Shown here piece after piece: positions 15,933-26,864 of a DNA stretch of 64,000 bases. The stretch's first letter is position 1. Every line of letters starts with the position of its first letter. Origin of the DNA: Roseicella frigidaeris (GTDB taxonomy: Bacteria > Pseudomonadota > Alphaproteobacteria > Acetobacterales > Acetobacteraceae); the NCBI RefSeq assembly GCF_003258945.1, contig NZ_QLIX01000016.1, positions 1 through 64,000 on the forward strand, in the 5' to 3' direction. Under the pieces are notes generated by a model that saw only the letters and a list, made by a program, of their open reading frames with translations, had not been told where the DNA came from and did no database searches. Both the position numbers and the translations under genes were made by a program.

Positions 15933-17133
15933 CGGCGCCGTCCCGCAGCCGCGGCAGCAGCGCGGCGGCCGAGAGGGCGACCGCCAGCCAGGCCGCCGCC
16001 AGCGCCGGGCCCGTGCCGAAGGCATCCACCGCCAGGCCGACGGCGAGCGGCCCGGCGCCGAAGCCGAGATGCGCCACCACGAAATAGCCGGCGACGGCGC
16101 GGGCCCGATCCTCGCCGCTGGCCGCCGCCGAGGCCGCGGCGAGGCCGCCGGCATAGATGAAGGCATAGACCGCGACGCCGACCGCCGCGCCGCCCGGCAG
16201 CAGCAGCCAGGGCGAGCGTGCCGCGGTGCCCCAGAAGGCGAGGGCGGCGGCGCCGACCAGCAGCAGCAGCCCGAAGGCGACCGCACGGCGCGGCGGCAGC
16301 CGGCGTTGCGCCAGCTGCGCCAGCACGCCGAGCGCCATCATGACGCAGGCCGCCACCGGCCCGGCGCGCGGCAGCCCGGCCGCCGCCAGCACCGCCGGCA
16401 CGCTGGTCAGCACCGTGCCGGTGGTGCCCCAGCCGGGCAGGATGGCCAGCGTGGTCGGCCAGGTGCCGGGCGGGAAGGCCGGCCGGCGCAGCCAGGGGCT
16501 GCGCGGCGCGCCGGGCCGCGGGCGTCGCGTCTCCGGCAGCCGGGCGACCAGGGCGAGCAGCAGCAGGGCGAAGCCGAGATGCAGGCCGAAGGTGAGCGGC
16601 GGATCGTCCAGGGGCCGGGCGAGCTGCGCCAGCAGGGTTAGCAGGCCGCCGGTCGCGAAGCTGCCGATGGTGGCCGCGGCGGTCATCCGCGCCGCCCGCG
16701 CCCCGCCCGCCGCACCGCCGCCGCCGAGCTCGGCCGCCCAGGCCGTCGCGGCGCCGGCGACGCAGCCCATGGCGATGCCCTGCGCGGTGCGCGCCAGGGC
16801 GAGGCCGGGCAGGCCGGGCGCCAGGCTCAGCACCAGGGTGGAGAGGGCGGCGAAGGCGATGCCGAGCAGGACGCAGGGCCGGCGGCCGATCCGGTCGGGC
16901 AGCGGGCCGAGCAGCGGCGCGCTCAGCATCACCGTCGCGGCGTAGCAGGCGAAGGCGAGGGCGAGGCCACCGGCGCCGCCGCCGCTGGCCGCGAAGGCCC
17001 CGTAGAGCGGCAGCGGCAGGGTGGTGGCGAGGCCGACCGCGGCGACGGCGAGGCCGATGACCAGGGTGGCGTGCCGCGGTGCGGCCGGCGCCGTCGGGTG
17101 GGGGCCCGCCGGAGCCGGCGCGTTTCCGTCCAT
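15913..17133 (-). CDS. MFS transporter
   Basis: A 406-residue major facilitator protein with about 12 hydrophobic helices. The A-like loop between TM2 and TM3 (GPLPDRIGRRP) is conserved, and the second half has the shorter GWGTTGTVLTSVPAVLA-type helices. It could export drugs or sugars; the substrate cannot be inferred. The N-terminal 20 residues are Pro/Ala-rich. It converges on and overlaps the protease gene by 20 bp. A family A repeat copy lies about 50 bp upstream. Confidence 0.85.
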   Translation of the reverse strand: MDGNAPAPAGPHPTAPAAPRHATLVIGLAVAAVGLATTLPLPLYGAFAASGGGAGGLALAFACYAATVMLSAPLLGPLPDRIGRRPCVLLGIAFAALSTLVLSLAPGLPGLALARTAQGIAMGCVAGAATAWAAELGGGGAAGGARAARMTAAATIGSFATGGLLTLLAQLARPLDDPPLTFGLHLGFALLLLALVARLPETRRPRPGAPRSPWLRRPAFPPGTWPTTLAILPGWGTTGTVLTSVPAVLAAAGLPRAGPVAACVMMALGVLAQLAQRRLPPRRAVAFGLLLLVGAAALAFWGTAARSPWLLLPGGAAVGVAVYAFIYAGGLAAASAAASGEDRARAVAGYFVVAHLGFGAGPLAVGLAVDAFGTGPALAAAWLAVALSAAALLPRLRDGAATSRTG

Positions 17134-17180
17134 GCCGCGAGCATGGCATGGCGGGGGCGGCTGCCAAGGGTGGGCCGCGT

Positions 17181-17254
17181 CTCATACCAACGGCATGAAG
17201 GATTCATGCATGCCGAGTGCCCGAACGGGCGCCGCCAGTGCGGCGCAGCCAAGC
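17181..17254 (+). repeat. Hairpin repeat family A, copy 2 (interrupted)
   Basis: Starts CTCATACC and contains GTGCCCGAACGGGCGC and GCCGCCAGTGCGGCG, then AGCCAAGC, matching copy 1. After AAGC the match stops and the 3' end of the IS110 element begins (AACTGTCTTTTG). The distal third (CGGAGGTTTGCGCCCGG in copy 1) is missing here and was not found on the other side of the element. Confidence 0.7.
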
Positions 17255-17282
17255 AACTGTCTTTTGTGTGAATGTGGTGTTT

Positions 17283-18212
<930 letters not shown>

Positions 18213-18254
18213 CTACAACACGAGCCAGATGCGGTAGAGCAAGACTTACAAGGG

Positions 18255-18282
18255 GGCCGTTGATGGGTCATCAGCAACGGCC
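18255..18282 (-). terminator. Hairpin after mprF
   Basis: GGCCGTTGATG pairs with CATCA and CAACGGCC around a GGT loop with one bulged G. It lies immediately downstream of the mprF stop (18290) on the minus strand. There is no strong U tract after it, so termination efficiency is uncertain. Confidence 0.5.
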
Positions 18283-18289
18283 GTTCGTA

Positions 18290-20263
18290 TCAGGCGGCCC
18301 GGCTGTGCGAGGGCGACGCCCCCCGCCGCATCTCCGGCGGCAGCAACGGCTGCAGGCTCTCGAGGTCCCGCTCGGCCCGCAGCGCCAGATAGCTGCCGGC
18401 CTCGCCCTCGCGCGGCGGCAGCGGCACCGCGTGCAGGCCGATATCGGCATAGACGCGGAGATAGTCCCGTCCCACCCGCCAGAAGGCGGCATCCACCCCG
18501 GCCCGCTCGCACATGTCGCGGAAGCGCCAGATGGCCGAGATGGCGTCCCGCCGCTCGCCCCCCGGGTCGCCGAGCGCCAGCCAGACGCCGTCGCGCTTGA
18601 GGAAGGCGAAGCCGGCGCGCTCATTCTCGCCGAGGATGGCGCCATCCGCCTCGCTCGGCGCCAGGGCACCCAGCGCCGCCAGCCGCGAGCGAATCGCCGC
18701 GTCCCAGGGCAGGGGCTGCAGCCGCGCCGGCCGCAGCAGCCGCACCATGCCGACCAGCAGCAGCACGCCGGTCAGGCCGACGGTGAAGCGCAGGCTGTCC
18801 GGCGCCAGCTCGCTGAACACCACCCCCCACCAGGAGGCCTCGGAGACCCGCCCGCCATAGGCGACCAGCGCCAGGGTGATGCCGCAGGCCGCGACCGCCA
18901 TGAGCGGCACCAGCGCCTCGGAGGAGAGCGGCTCCCGCGCCAGCCGGCTGTCGCGGTAGAAGGCGGCGCGCAGGCTGGCGACCAGCACCCCGAGCAGCAG
19001 GAAGGCGCCCCAGAGCCACCAGGCCTCGCCCCGCACCCAGGCGATGGCCGCGCCGTTGGCCAGCAGGAAGAGGGTGAAGCCCCAGGCGATGGTCAGCCGC
19101 CGCAGCAGCCCGTAGGCCATCACCAGCAGCAGCGAGCCGACCACCGAGGCGGCGAAATGCGAGGCCAGCGCCGCCGCATGCCCGGCCCATTCCTCGATGA
19201 TCGTGCCCTTGGTCGGCAGCGCCCCGAGGAAGATCAGCAGCGCCCCGGCCAGGGCGACGAGGGAGGCGATGGCCGGCACCTCCAGCGTCTCGCTGCCGCG
19301 GCCGAGCGCGGTCACCCGGTCGAGCACCGCCCGTCGCTGGCCGAACTCGAAGCCGACGAAGAGCGTGCCCGAGATGAAGAGCGGGATGATGTAGTAGTAG
19401 AGCCGGAAGACCAGCAGCGCCCCGATCACCTCGGGCGCCGGCATATAGGGCTGCAGCCCGATCAGGATGGCGCCGTCGAAGACGCCGAGCCCGCCCGGCA
19501 CATGCGCCGCGATCCCCGCCGCATAGGCGGCCAGGTAGATGCCGACGAAGCGGAGGAAGGTCAGCCCCGCGGCCTCCGGCAGCAGCGTGTAGAAGATCGC
19601 CGCCGTCACCGCGACATCGACGGTGGCGAGCACGGTCTGCATCAGCGCCATGCGCGGGCCGGGCAGGTCGAGCTGGTGCCCGAAGAGGCGGATGTGCTGC
19701 TTGAACCGGCTCAGCACCACATAGGTGCCGACGATGAGCCAGAGCGGCACGGCGATGGCCTGCAGCGCCCAGCGCGGCATGTGGCTGCCGAGCCAGGGCA
19801 CCACCTCCGGCTCCAGCACCAGCACCAGCCCGCCGAGCGCCATGCCGCCGAGGCCGAAGGTGAGGCTGGTGAAGCCGACCACCTTGGCGATCTCGAGCGG
19901 CGTCAGCCCCCAGGCGGAATAGAGCCGGTAGCGCACCGCGGCGCCCGAGACCGCGGCGAAGCCGAGATTGTGCGCTAGGCTGTAGCCGCAGAAGGAGGCG
20001 AGGAAGCTCTTCGGCCAGGAGACCGGCCGCCCGGCATAGAGCGAGCCGAGCTTGTCGTAGACGGCCAGCACGAGGTAGGCGAGCACCGTCCACCCGGCCG
20101 CCTTCCACAGGGCGAGCGGCGAGATGGCCGCCATGGCCTGGCGGATATCGGCGACCGAGAGGGTGCGGAACTCGCGCTGCACCACGTAGATGGCGCCGAC
20201 CAGCAGCGCCACGCCGAAGACGGCGGGGCCGTTGCGCCGCAGCCAGGCGAAGCGCTTGGTCAT
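18290..20263 (-). CDS. mprF: MprF-like lipid flippase/lysyltransferase, C-terminus short
   Basis: A 657-residue membrane protein. The N-terminal half has the MprF flippase helices ([44 protein letters not shown]), with about 14 membrane segments to roughly residue 530. The DUF2156 lysyl-transfer domain then begins ([45 protein letters not shown]). It stops after about 120 residues with a diverged tail ([14 protein letters not shown]), whereas full MprF/LpiA proteins run to about 840-870. The transferase half is therefore probably non-functional. An IS110 relic stands directly downstream. The lysyl-tRNA synthetase gene is 73 bp upstream, same strand. Confidence 0.85.
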   Translation of the reverse strand: MTKRFAWLRRNGPAVFGVALLVGAIYVVQREFRTLSVADIRQAMAAISPLALWKAAGWTVLAYLVLAVYDKLGSLYAGRPVSWPKSFLASFCGYSLAHNLGFAAVSGAAVRYRLYSAWGLTPLEIAKVVGFTSLTFGLGGMALGGLVLVLEPEVVPWLGSHMPRWALQAIAVPLWLIVGTYVVLSRFKQHIRLFGHQLDLPGPRMALMQTVLATVDVAVTAAIFYTLLPEAAGLTFLRFVGIYLAAYAAGIAAHVPGGLGVFDGAILIGLQPYMPAPEVIGALLVFRLYYYIIPLFISGTLFVGFEFGQRRAVLDRVTALGRGSETLEVPAIASLVALAGALLIFLGALPTKGTIIEEWAGHAAALASHFAASVVGSLLLVMAYGLLRRLTIAWGFTLFLLANGAAIAWVRGEAWWLWGAFLLLGVLVASLRAAFYRDSRLAREPLSSEALVPLMAVAACGITLALVAYGGRVSEASWWGVVFSELAPDSLRFTVGLTGVLLLVGMVRLLRPARLQPLPWDAAIRSRLAALGALAPSEADGAILGENERAGFAFLKRDGVWLALGDPGGERRDAISAIWRFRDMCERAGVDAAFWRVGRDYLRVYADIGLHAVPLPPREGEAGSYLALRAERDLESLQPLLPPEMRRGASPSHSRAA

Positions 20264-20285
20264 GCCCGTGCCGCGCCGGGCGGGC

Positions 20286-20336
20286 AGGGCGGCGCCAGGG
20301 GGCCGCCCACGCTGGGGCCGCTCGCGCTGGGGCCGC
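20286..20336. repeat. Short tandem repeat between lysS and mprF
   Basis: Inside the 73-bp gap, CGCTGGGGCCGCTC occurs twice in tandem (units of 15 bp) and a third time partially. No function is apparent; it is probably slippage in GC-rich spacer sequence. Confidence 0.45.
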
Positions 20337-21920
20337 TCACGCTGCCGAGGCCTCGCGGCCCAGCGCGCTCTCGATCAGCCCGATGGTGCCGGGGATGCCG
20401 TAGAGCGCGACGAAGCCGCCGAAGCGCGGCCCCTCCTGCTGCCCGAGCAGCAGCTGGTAGAGGCAGGAGAACCAGTCGCGCAGGCTGGCGAAGGGATGCC
20501 GCTTGCCGACCTCGTAGAGCAGCGCCTGGATCGCCTCGGCATCGCTGTCGGCGGGCAGGCTGCGCAGCACCTGCAGCAGGTCCTCGAGCGCCGCCCGCTC
20601 GGTCGCGCTCGGGGCGCGGAAGGTCTTCGCCGGGGCGACGAAGTCGCGGTAATAGGCGACGGCATATTCCGCCATGCGCGCCAGCATCGGGTGGCTCTCC
20701 GGCGTCACCTCGGGCGCGTAGCGGCGGATGAAGCCCCAGAGGATCTCCGGCCCCTCGGCATTCACCACGCTGGCGAGGTTGAGCAGCATGGCGAAGGAGA
20801 CCGGCGAGCCGGGATCGTTGCTGCTGCCGTTGTGGATGTGGAAGGCCGGGTTGGTCGGCTCGGGCTGCGCCCGCAGCTTCTCGAGATTCGCCAGGTACTC
20901 GTCCGCGGCGCGGGGGATGACGTCGAAGAACAGCCGCTTCGCCCGCTGCGGCGCCTGGTACATGAACTGCGCCAGGCTCTCGGGCGGGGCATAGCGCAGC
21001 CATTCCTCGATGGTCAGCCCGTTGCCCTTGGACTTGCTGATCTTCTGCCCGTGCTCGTCGAGGAAGAGCTCATAGGTGAAGCCGGCCGGCGGGGTGCCGC
21101 CGAGGAGGCGGCAGATCTGGCCGGAGAGCCGGACGGAATCGATCAGGTCCTTGCCCGACATCTCGTAATCGACGCCGAGCGCGGTCCAGCGCAGCGCCCA
21201 GTCGGCCTTCCACTGCGCCTTGCAATGCCCGCCGGTGATGCGCGTGCCGTGCCGCTGCCCGGTGGCCGGATCGGTCCAGACCAGCAGGTCCTCCGCCGGC
21301 CGCACCTCCTCCATCGGCACCTGCATGACCACGCCCGTCTCCGGATGGATGGGCAGGAAGGGCGAATAGGTGGCCCGGCGTTCCGGACCGAGGGTGGGCA
21401 GGATCACCGTCCGCACCGCCTCGTGCCGTTCCGCCATGCGCAGCAGCGCCGCATCGAAGCGACCCTCCCGATAATAATCGGTGGAGGAGGCGAATTCATA
21501 CTCGAACCCGAAGGCGTCGAGGAAGGCCCGCAGCCTTGCGTTGTTGTGGGCGCCGAAGCTGTCATGCGTCCCGAAGGGGTCGGGGATGGCGGTGAGCGGC
21601 TTGCCCAGGTGCTCGGCCAGCATCGCCTTGTTGGGGACGTTGTCCGGCACCTTCCGCAGCCCGTCCATGTCGTCCGAGAAGGCAAGCAGCCGCGAGGGCA
21701 GGCCGGTCATCCGCTCGAAGGCGCGGCGCACCCAGGTGGTGCGGGCCACCTCGCCGAAGGTGCCGATATGCGGCAGGCCGGAGGGGCCGTAGCCGGTCTC
21801 GAACAATGCTCCCCTCGGGGCCCCCGCGGCTTTGGGCGAGGCGGCCAGGCGGTCGGCGACCTTGGCGGCCTCCTCGAAGGGCCAGGCCTTGACGCTGCGG
21901 AGGGATGGATCGGCGGTCAT
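20337..21920 (-). CDS. lysS: Class I lysyl-tRNA synthetase
   Basis: A 527-residue class I LysRS, the archaeal-type enzyme used by many Alphaproteobacteria in place of the class II form. The HIGH-like motif is PHIGT (50-54) and the KMSKS motif is KISKS (293-297). GPSGLPH precedes the first motif and the C-terminal alpha-helical anticodon-binding part is complete. It charges tRNA-Lys with lysine for translation. It lies 73 bp upstream of mprF on the same strand, a notable pairing because MprF uses Lys-tRNA as donor. Confidence 0.95.
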   Translation of the reverse strand: MTADPSLRSVKAWPFEEAAKVADRLAASPKAAGAPRGALFETGYGPSGLPHIGTFGEVARTTWVRRAFERMTGLPSRLLAFSDDMDGLRKVPDNVPNKAMLAEHLGKPLTAIPDPFGTHDSFGAHNNARLRAFLDAFGFEYEFASSTDYYREGRFDAALLRMAERHEAVRTVILPTLGPERRATYSPFLPIHPETGVVMQVPMEEVRPAEDLLVWTDPATGQRHGTRITGGHCKAQWKADWALRWTALGVDYEMSGKDLIDSVRLSGQICRLLGGTPPAGFTYELFLDEHGQKISKSKGNGLTIEEWLRYAPPESLAQFMYQAPQRAKRLFFDVIPRAADEYLANLEKLRAQPEPTNPAFHIHNGSSNDPGSPVSFAMLLNLASVVNAEGPEILWGFIRRYAPEVTPESHPMLARMAEYAVAYYRDFVAPAKTFRAPSATERAALEDLLQVLRSLPADSDAEAIQALLYEVGKRHPFASLRDWFSCLYQLLLGQQEGPRFGGFVALYGIPGTIGLIESALGREASAA

Positions 21921-21996
21921 GCCCGGGCAGATGGCAGGGGGAGGCGGCGGGGTCAACGCGGTTGCGTCCGCCGCGCCCGGTCCCGCTTGCCGCAGG

Positions 21997-22032
21997 GGGG
22001 CGCCTCCAGGGGCGCCTCCAGGGGCGCCTCCG
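21997..22032. repeat. Three 12-bp tandem repeats
   Basis: GGGGCGCCTCCA is repeated twice exactly and a third time with one change (final G). It lies in the divergent spacer between lysS and asd, upstream of the asd promoter region. No function is apparent. Confidence 0.8.
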
Positions 22033-22139
22033 AGGGGGGGGAGGCTCTTGGGCCTGGCAGGGCAGCCATCCGCTCTCCGCGGTGGCGGCGGCGGCCGGGC
22101 CGGGCTACACGCTGCCATCCCCATGAAGGAAAGGGTGCC

Positions 22140-23138
22140 ATGCGGGTCGGCGTGATCGGTGCCACGGGCGCGGTCGGGAAGGAACTGGTGGAGGTCCTGG
22201 GCAAGCGGCGCTTCCCGGTCACCACCCTGAAACTGTTCGCCTCCGCCCGCAGCGCCGGCACCAGGCAGCAGACCCCCTGGGGCGAGGTGGCGATCGAGGA
22301 ATTCACCCCCGCCGCCGCGAAGGGGCTGGACCTCGCCCTGCTCGCCGTCTCCGGCGACTTCGCCAAGGCGCATGCCAGGGCATTGGCCGCCGAGGGCGTG
22401 GCCGTGGTGGACAACTCCTCCGCCCTGCGGCTCGAGCCCGACGTGCCCCTGGTGGTGCCGGAGGTGAACGCGGACGCGATCGGCGACCACAAGCTGATCG
22501 CCAACCCGAATTGCACCACGGCCATCCTGGTGGTGGCGCTGGAGCCGCTGCGCCAGGCCTTCGGCCTGAAGCGGGTGATCGTCTCCACCTACCAGGCGGC
22601 GAGCGGCGCCGGCGCCGAGGGCATGGCCGAGCTGGAGCAGGAGAGCCGCCGCGTGCTGCTCGAGGGCGGCCAGCCGGGCCACGCCGTCTTCGCCCATCCG
22701 CTGCCCTTCAACGTCATCCCGCAGATCGACAGCTTCCAGCCCAATGGCTACACGCGCGAGGAGATGAAGGTCGCCTGGGAGAGCCGGAAGATCATGGGCC
22801 TGCCCGATCTTCTGGTCTCCTGCACCGCGGTCCGCATCCCGACCTTCCGGGTGCATGCCGAGGCGGTGACGATCGAGACCGAGCGGCCGGTGACGCCGGA
22901 GGCGGCGCGCGCGGTGCTGGCCCGGGCCGCCGGCGTGAAGGTCGTGGACGACCCGGCGCAGCAGCGCTACCCGATGCCGCTGACCGCGACCGGCCAGGAC
23001 GATGTCGAGGCCGGGCGCATCCGCGCCAACCCGGTCTTCGGCGACCATGGCCTCGATATCTTCCTCTGCGGCGACCAGCTGCTGAAGGGCGCGGCGCTGA
23101 ACGCCGTGCAGATCGCCGAGCGGATGCGGCTCGGCTGA
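22140..23138 (+). CDS. asd: Aspartate-semialdehyde dehydrogenase
   Basis: A 332-residue enzyme that reduces beta-aspartyl phosphate to aspartate semialdehyde with NADPH, the branch point to lysine/diaminopimelate, threonine and methionine. The nucleotide-binding [10 protein letters not shown] (8-17), SSALR (93-97), catalytic Cys125 (NPNCTTA) and the substrate-binding Arg/His of [14 protein letters not shown] are all present. Length is normal for the short bacterial class. GGAAAGGG precedes the ATG. A hairpin follows the stop. Confidence 0.95.
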   Translation: MRVGVIGATGAVGKELVEVLGKRRFPVTTLKLFASARSAGTRQQTPWGEVAIEEFTPAAAKGLDLALLAVSGDFAKAHARALAAEGVAVVDNSSALRLEPDVPLVVPEVNADAIGDHKLIANPNCTTAILVVALEPLRQAFGLKRVIVSTYQAASGAGAEGMAELEQESRRVLLEGGQPGHAVFAHPLPFNVIPQIDSFQPNGYTREEMKVAWESRKIMGLPDLLVSCTAVRIPTFRVHAEAVTIETERPVTPEAARAVLARAAGVKVVDDPAQQRYPMPLTATGQDDVEAGRIRANPVFGDHGLDIFLCGDQLLKGAALNAVQIAERMRLG

Positions 23139-23144
23139 TCCCGC

Positions 23145-23179
23145 CTCTCCGCGGAGACGCGCCGCGTCTTCGCGGGGAG
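23145..23179 (+). terminator. Hairpin terminator after asd
   Basis: CTCTCCGCGGAGACGC (23145-23160) pairs with GCGTCTTCGCGGGGAG (23164-23179) through 16 positions, including two G-U pairs, around a three-base loop. It begins 6 bp after the asd stop. No U tract follows. Read on the other strand it forms the distal hairpin of repeat family B copy 2. Confidence 0.65.
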
Positions 23180-23250
23180 CCCGGCCGGCCGCGTGCCTGC
23201 CTGATAGCCCGTTGTTTTCAGAGCAACTTCGCCCCGGGGGGGTGATTTCC
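23180..23250 (-). repeat. Hairpin repeat family B, copy 2
   Basis: On the minus strand GAAGTTGCTCTGAAAACA is followed by ACGGGCTATC, matching the linker of the copies at 8.6 and 37.9 kb. The hairpin at 23145-23179 stands in the position of the distal hairpin. The proximal hairpin is weak (CCCCCCCGGGG). It lies between asd and the desulfhydrase gene. Confidence 0.6.
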
Positions 23251-23311
23251 CCTGGGCGGGATCTGCTCTAGCCTCCGCCGCCGTCCAACGGCCACGGGGG
23301 ACCACGCCGCC

Positions 23312-24340
23312 ATGAACCTCGCCCGCTTCCCGCGCATCCGCCTCGGCCACCTGCCGACGCCGCTTGAGCCCATGGAGCGCCTCACGCGCCATCTCGGCGG
23401 GCCCAAGGGCGGGCCCAGGCTCTGGATCAAGCGCGACGACTGCACCGGCCTCTCCACCGGCGGCAACAAGACCCGCAAGCTGGAATTCCTGATGGCCGAT
23501 GCCCTGGCCCAGGGCGCCGACATCGTCATCACCCAGGGCGCGACCCAGTCCAACCATGCCCGGCAGACGGCGGCGGCCGCGGCGAAGCTCGGCCTCGCCT
23601 GCCACATCCTGCTCGAGGACCGCACCGGCTACGCCGATCCCGCCTACAGCGCCTCCGGCAACGTGCTGATGGACAAGCTGCACGGCGCCAGCCTCTCCCG
23701 CCGCCCCGGCGGCGCCGACATGCAGGCGGAGATGGAGGCGGTGGCCGAGGCGATGCGGGCCGAGGGGCGCCGCCCCTATGTCATCCCGGGCGGCGGCTCC
23801 AACCCCATCGGCGCCCTCGGCTATGTCAACGCGGCGCAGGAGCTGGTGACCCAGGCCTCCGACATGGGGCTGCGGATCGACCATGTGGTGCACGCCACCG
23901 GCAGCGCCGGCACCCAGGCCGGGCTGGTGGCCGGCCTCGTGGCGCTGAACAGCGGCATCCCGGTGCTCGGCATCGGCGTCCGCGCCCCGAAGGCGAAGCA
24001 GGAGGCGAATGTCCTGGCGCTCGCCGAGCGGACGCTCGCGCATCTCGGCCTGCCGGGCCTGCTGCGGCCGGAGCATGTGGTCGCCAATTGCGACTATGTC
24101 GGCCAGGGCTACGGCATCCCGACCGAGGGCATGGTCGCGGCGGTGCGGCTGGTGGCGGAGCAGGAGGGCATCCTGCTCGACCCGGTCTATTCCGGGAAGG
24201 GCATGGCCGGGCTGATCGACCTGATCCGCCAGGGACGGTTCGGCAGGGAGGAGAACGTGGTCTTCCTCCATACCGGCGGCCAGGCCGGCCTCTTCGGCTA
24301 TCCCGACGCCTTCGGCCTGCCCGCCGAGACGCCGCGCTGA
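23312..24340 (+). CDS. D-cysteine desulfhydrase/L-cysteate sulfo-lyase family
   Basis: A 342-residue PLP enzyme of the ACC-deaminase/D-cysteine desulfhydrase group. Lys53 in [12 protein letters not shown] is the Schiff-base lysine. [12 protein letters not shown] (about 75-86) binds the substrate carboxylate and the C-terminal [12 protein letters not shown] binds the PLP phosphate region. Family members release sulfide from D-cysteine (DcyD) or sulfite from cysteate (CuyA, known in marine Alphaproteobacteria); sequence alone does not separate these. The N-terminal [14 protein letters not shown] matches both. The ATG follows a moderate GGGGGACCACGCCGCC spacer. Confidence 0.88.
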   Translation: MNLARFPRIRLGHLPTPLEPMERLTRHLGGPKGGPRLWIKRDDCTGLSTGGNKTRKLEFLMADALAQGADIVITQGATQSNHARQTAAAAAKLGLACHILLEDRTGYADPAYSASGNVLMDKLHGASLSRRPGGADMQAEMEAVAEAMRAEGRRPYVIPGGGSNPIGALGYVNAAQELVTQASDMGLRIDHVVHATGSAGTQAGLVAGLVALNSGIPVLGIGVRAPKAKQEANVLALAERTLAHLGLPGLLRPEHVVANCDYVGQGYGIPTEGMVAAVRLVAEQEGILLDPVYSGKGMAGLIDLIRQGRFGREENVVFLHTGGQAGLFGYPDAFGLPAETPR

Positions 24341-24358
24341 CGGGAGCCCAGGGCTCCC

Positions 24359-25090
24359 TCAGGGCCGGGCCAGGCGGACCAGCACATGGTTCCCGGCGTC
24401 CAGCAGCAGCAGCGCCTCGCCTTCCCGCCGCCAGCGCCGCACCGCGCCGAGGGCGTGCAGGAAACGCCCTTCCTGCGCATCGAGCGGCGGCGGGCAGGCC
24501 ATCATGGTGGAGGCGAGGCCGGTGAGGGCGATCGACTCCCCCGCCAGCCGGTAGCCGCCGGCGATCCGGTTGCAGCCGGCGGTCCCGGCGACCCGGCCCT
24601 CCGGGGTGAAGGCCAGCCGGGCCGGGGGCTGCGGCGGCACGGCCCGACCCTCGATCTCGGCGACCACCCAATCGGGCCCGGTCAGGCCGGGCGCCGCGCT
24701 GGCGGCCCGGTGCAGGCGCAGCTCGACCGGCGCCTCCGATCCCGGCAGGGAGACCTCGCGGACCCCCTCGGTGCGGAACAGCGGCTGCCCCTCGACCTCG
24801 ATGCTCGCCCGCAGCCCGTAGCGGTGGCGCGGCAGGAGGCGGGCCGGGTCATAGGGCAGGACGAAGCCGACCGGCACCTGGCCGGCGATCGGGAGGCGCA
24901 CCGTGGCGATGGTCTCGGCCGGGGCGTCGGCGCGGGAGATGTCGAGCAGCGCCACCTCCAGCACCGCCCCGGGAGGCAGGGCCATCCGCTCCAGATAGGT
25001 GGCGCTGCCGCGGATCGCCGCCGTCTGCGCCCGGGCGGACTGGGCGAGCCCCGCGCCGGCCGCCAGCCCCAGGATGCCACGCCGCTTCAT
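24359..25090 (-). CDS. YbaY and META domain protein, exported
   Basis: A 243-residue protein with a short signal peptide (KRRGILGLAAGAGLAQSARA). Residues 25-130 form a YbaY/YscW-like beta domain (LERMALPPGAVLEVALLDISRADAPA; VRLPIAGQVPVGFVLPYDP). Residues 135-240 form a META domain (AEIEGRAVPPQPPARLAFTPEGRVAGTAGCNRIAGGY; LASTMMACPPPLDAQEGRF). This domain pair is common in proteobacterial periplasmic proteins; META is linked to heat-stress HslJ, but the biochemical role is unknown. The gene converges on the desulfhydrase gene. It is intact. Confidence 0.85.
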   Translation of the reverse strand: MKRRGILGLAAGAGLAQSARAQTAAIRGSATYLERMALPPGAVLEVALLDISRADAPAETIATVRLPIAGQVPVGFVLPYDPARLLPRHRYGLRASIEVEGQPLFRTEGVREVSLPGSEAPVELRLHRAASAAPGLTGPDWVVAEIEGRAVPPQPPARLAFTPEGRVAGTAGCNRIAGGYRLAGESIALTGLASTMMACPPPLDAQEGRFLHALGAVRRWRREGEALLLLDAGNHVLVRLARP

Positions 25091-25261
25091 GACCGGACCC
25101 TCCCCGTCGTCGTCGCAGCGGGCAGCGATACAGCCCAAATGGCCGGGCGCAAGCCGGGAAGGGGCGCGCGTCCGCTGTGTTCCGCCGCGCTGCGGCGCGG
25201 TACACTCCCGCCCGGAGAGCGGCCGACGGCCGCCGCAAGAATGTCCAGGAGACGATAATTC

Positions 25262-26761
25262 ATGTCCGAGGCAGCTACCTTCAGCCGATCCGGCGCCGGC
25301 GCGGCCGAGCATTTCGACGTGCTGATCGTCGGGGCCGGCATCTCGGGCGTGGGGGGCGCCTACCACCTGGCCACGCAGATGCCGGGGACCAGCTTCGTCG
25401 TGCTCGAGGCCGAGCCCACCTATGGCGGCACCTGGTGGACGCACAAATACCCCGGCATCCGCTCCGACAGCGACCTGCACACCTTCGGCTACCGCTTCAA
25501 GCCCTGGACCGGCACGCCGATCGCGACCGCCGATGAGATCCGCAAATACATGGGCGAGGTGATCGAGGAGAACGACCTCGGCCGCCACATCCGCTACAAC
25601 CACCGCATCAGCAGCGCCAGCTGGTCGAGCGCCGAGAACCGCTGGACCATCGAGGCGACGCGCACCGATACCGGCGCGCCGGTGGTCATCAGCGCCAATT
25701 TCCTCTGGATGTGCCAGGGCTATTACCGGCATTCCGAGGGCTACACGCCGCAATGGCCCGGCATGGACCGCTTCCGCGGCACCATCGTGCATCCCGAGGC
25801 CTGGCCGGAGGGGCTGGACTACGCGGGCAAGCGGGTCGTCGTCATCGGCTCCGGCGCCACCGCCGCGACCATCGTGCCGAACATGCCCGAGGCGGCGCAT
25901 GTCACCATGCTGCAGCGCTCGCCGACCTATTTCCGCACCGGCCGCAACGCCATCGAGCTGGCCGAGGAGCTGCGCGCCCTGCAGGTGGACGAGACCTGGA
26001 TCCATGAGATCGTCCGCCGCAAGATCCTGCTGGAGCAGGCGAAGTTCACCGACCGCTGCTTCACCGAGCCGGAGCAGGTGAAGGAGGAGATGCTGGCCAA
26101 CCTGCGCAGCATCCTCGGCCCCGACTACGACATCGCCACGCATTTCACCCCGAGCTACCGGCCCTGGCGGCAGCGCATCGCCTTCGTCCCGGATGCCGAC
26201 CTGTTCCAGGCGGTGGCGGAGGGCCGCGCCTCGGTCGTCACCGACGAGATCGAGCATTTCGACGAGACCGGCCTTCAGCTCAAATCCGGCAGGCATCTGG
26301 AGGCGGACCTCATCGTCACCGCCACCGGCTTCAACCTCAACGTCCTCGGCGACATCGAATTCGCCATTGACGGCAAGCCGCTCGCCTTCCACGACACCGT
26401 TACCTATCGCGGCATGATGTTCACCGGCGTGCCGAATCTCTGCTGGGTCTTCGGCTATTTCCGGGCGAGCTGGACCTTGCGGGCGGATCTGGTCGGGGAT
26501 TTCGTCTGCCGCCTGCTGAAGCACATGAAGGAAAAGGGCGCCCGGCGCGTCGAGGTGGCGCTGCGGCCGGAGGACCGCGACATGGCCATCCTGCCCTGGA
26601 TCGATCCGGAGAACTTCAATCCCGGCTACCTGATGCGCGGCATGCACCTGCTGCCGAAGCGCGGCGAGAAGCGGGAATGGCAGCACACCCAGGATTACTG
26701 GCAGGAGAAGGACGAATTCCCGGCCATCGACCTGGACGGGGCGGAGTTCGTCTATCGCTGA
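25262..26761 (+). CDS. Baeyer-Villiger-type flavin monooxygenase
   Basis: A 499-residue FAD/NADPH class B monooxygenase. The FAD Rossmann motif is GAGISGVG (24-31) and the NADPH motif is VIGSGATAA. Between them FRGTIVHPEAWP matches the Baeyer-Villiger fingerprint FxGxxxHxxxWP. GGTWWTHKYPG near residue 56 and the ATGF motif near 355 are also conserved. It inserts oxygen next to a carbonyl or hydroxylates a heteroatom; the substrate (ketone, steroid or aromatic) is unknown. GGAGACG precedes the ATG. It stands alone, with a terminator-like hairpin after its stop. Confidence 0.92.
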   Translation: MSEAATFSRSGAGAAEHFDVLIVGAGISGVGGAYHLATQMPGTSFVVLEAEPTYGGTWWTHKYPGIRSDSDLHTFGYRFKPWTGTPIATADEIRKYMGEVIEENDLGRHIRYNHRISSASWSSAENRWTIEATRTDTGAPVVISANFLWMCQGYYRHSEGYTPQWPGMDRFRGTIVHPEAWPEGLDYAGKRVVVIGSGATAATIVPNMPEAAHVTMLQRSPTYFRTGRNAIELAEELRALQVDETWIHEIVRRKILLEQAKFTDRCFTEPEQVKEEMLANLRSILGPDYDIATHFTPSYRPWRQRIAFVPDADLFQAVAEGRASVVTDEIEHFDETGLQLKSGRHLEADLIVTATGFNLNVLGDIEFAIDGKPLAFHDTVTYRGMMFTGVPNLCWVFGYFRASWTLRADLVGDFVCRLLKHMKEKGARRVEVALRPEDRDMAILPWIDPENFNPGYLMRGMHLLPKRGEKREWQHTQDYWQEKDEFPAIDLDGAEFVYR

Positions 26762-26790
26762 CCGGCCCCGCCCGCCCCCGCCGGGGCCGG
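26762..26790 (+). terminator. Hairpin after monooxygenase gene
   Basis: CCGGCCCCG (26762-26770) pairs perfectly with CGGGGCCGG (26782-26790) around an 11-base C-rich loop, starting right after the TGA. A second GC palindrome follows. No U tract is present. Confidence 0.5.
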
Positions 26791-26864
26791 CCCGGCCCGC
26801 CGGCGGGGTGACGGGCGGAACGGTGTTCGTGCCCGCGCCCGATCCGCTGTAGAGCAGGCGCGGC

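Noticed and set aside
21831-22135. Plus-strand frames between lysS and asd
   Set aside because: They are Arg/Gly/Pro-rich, overlap the lysS start and the 12-bp repeats, and lack homology; treated as shadows.
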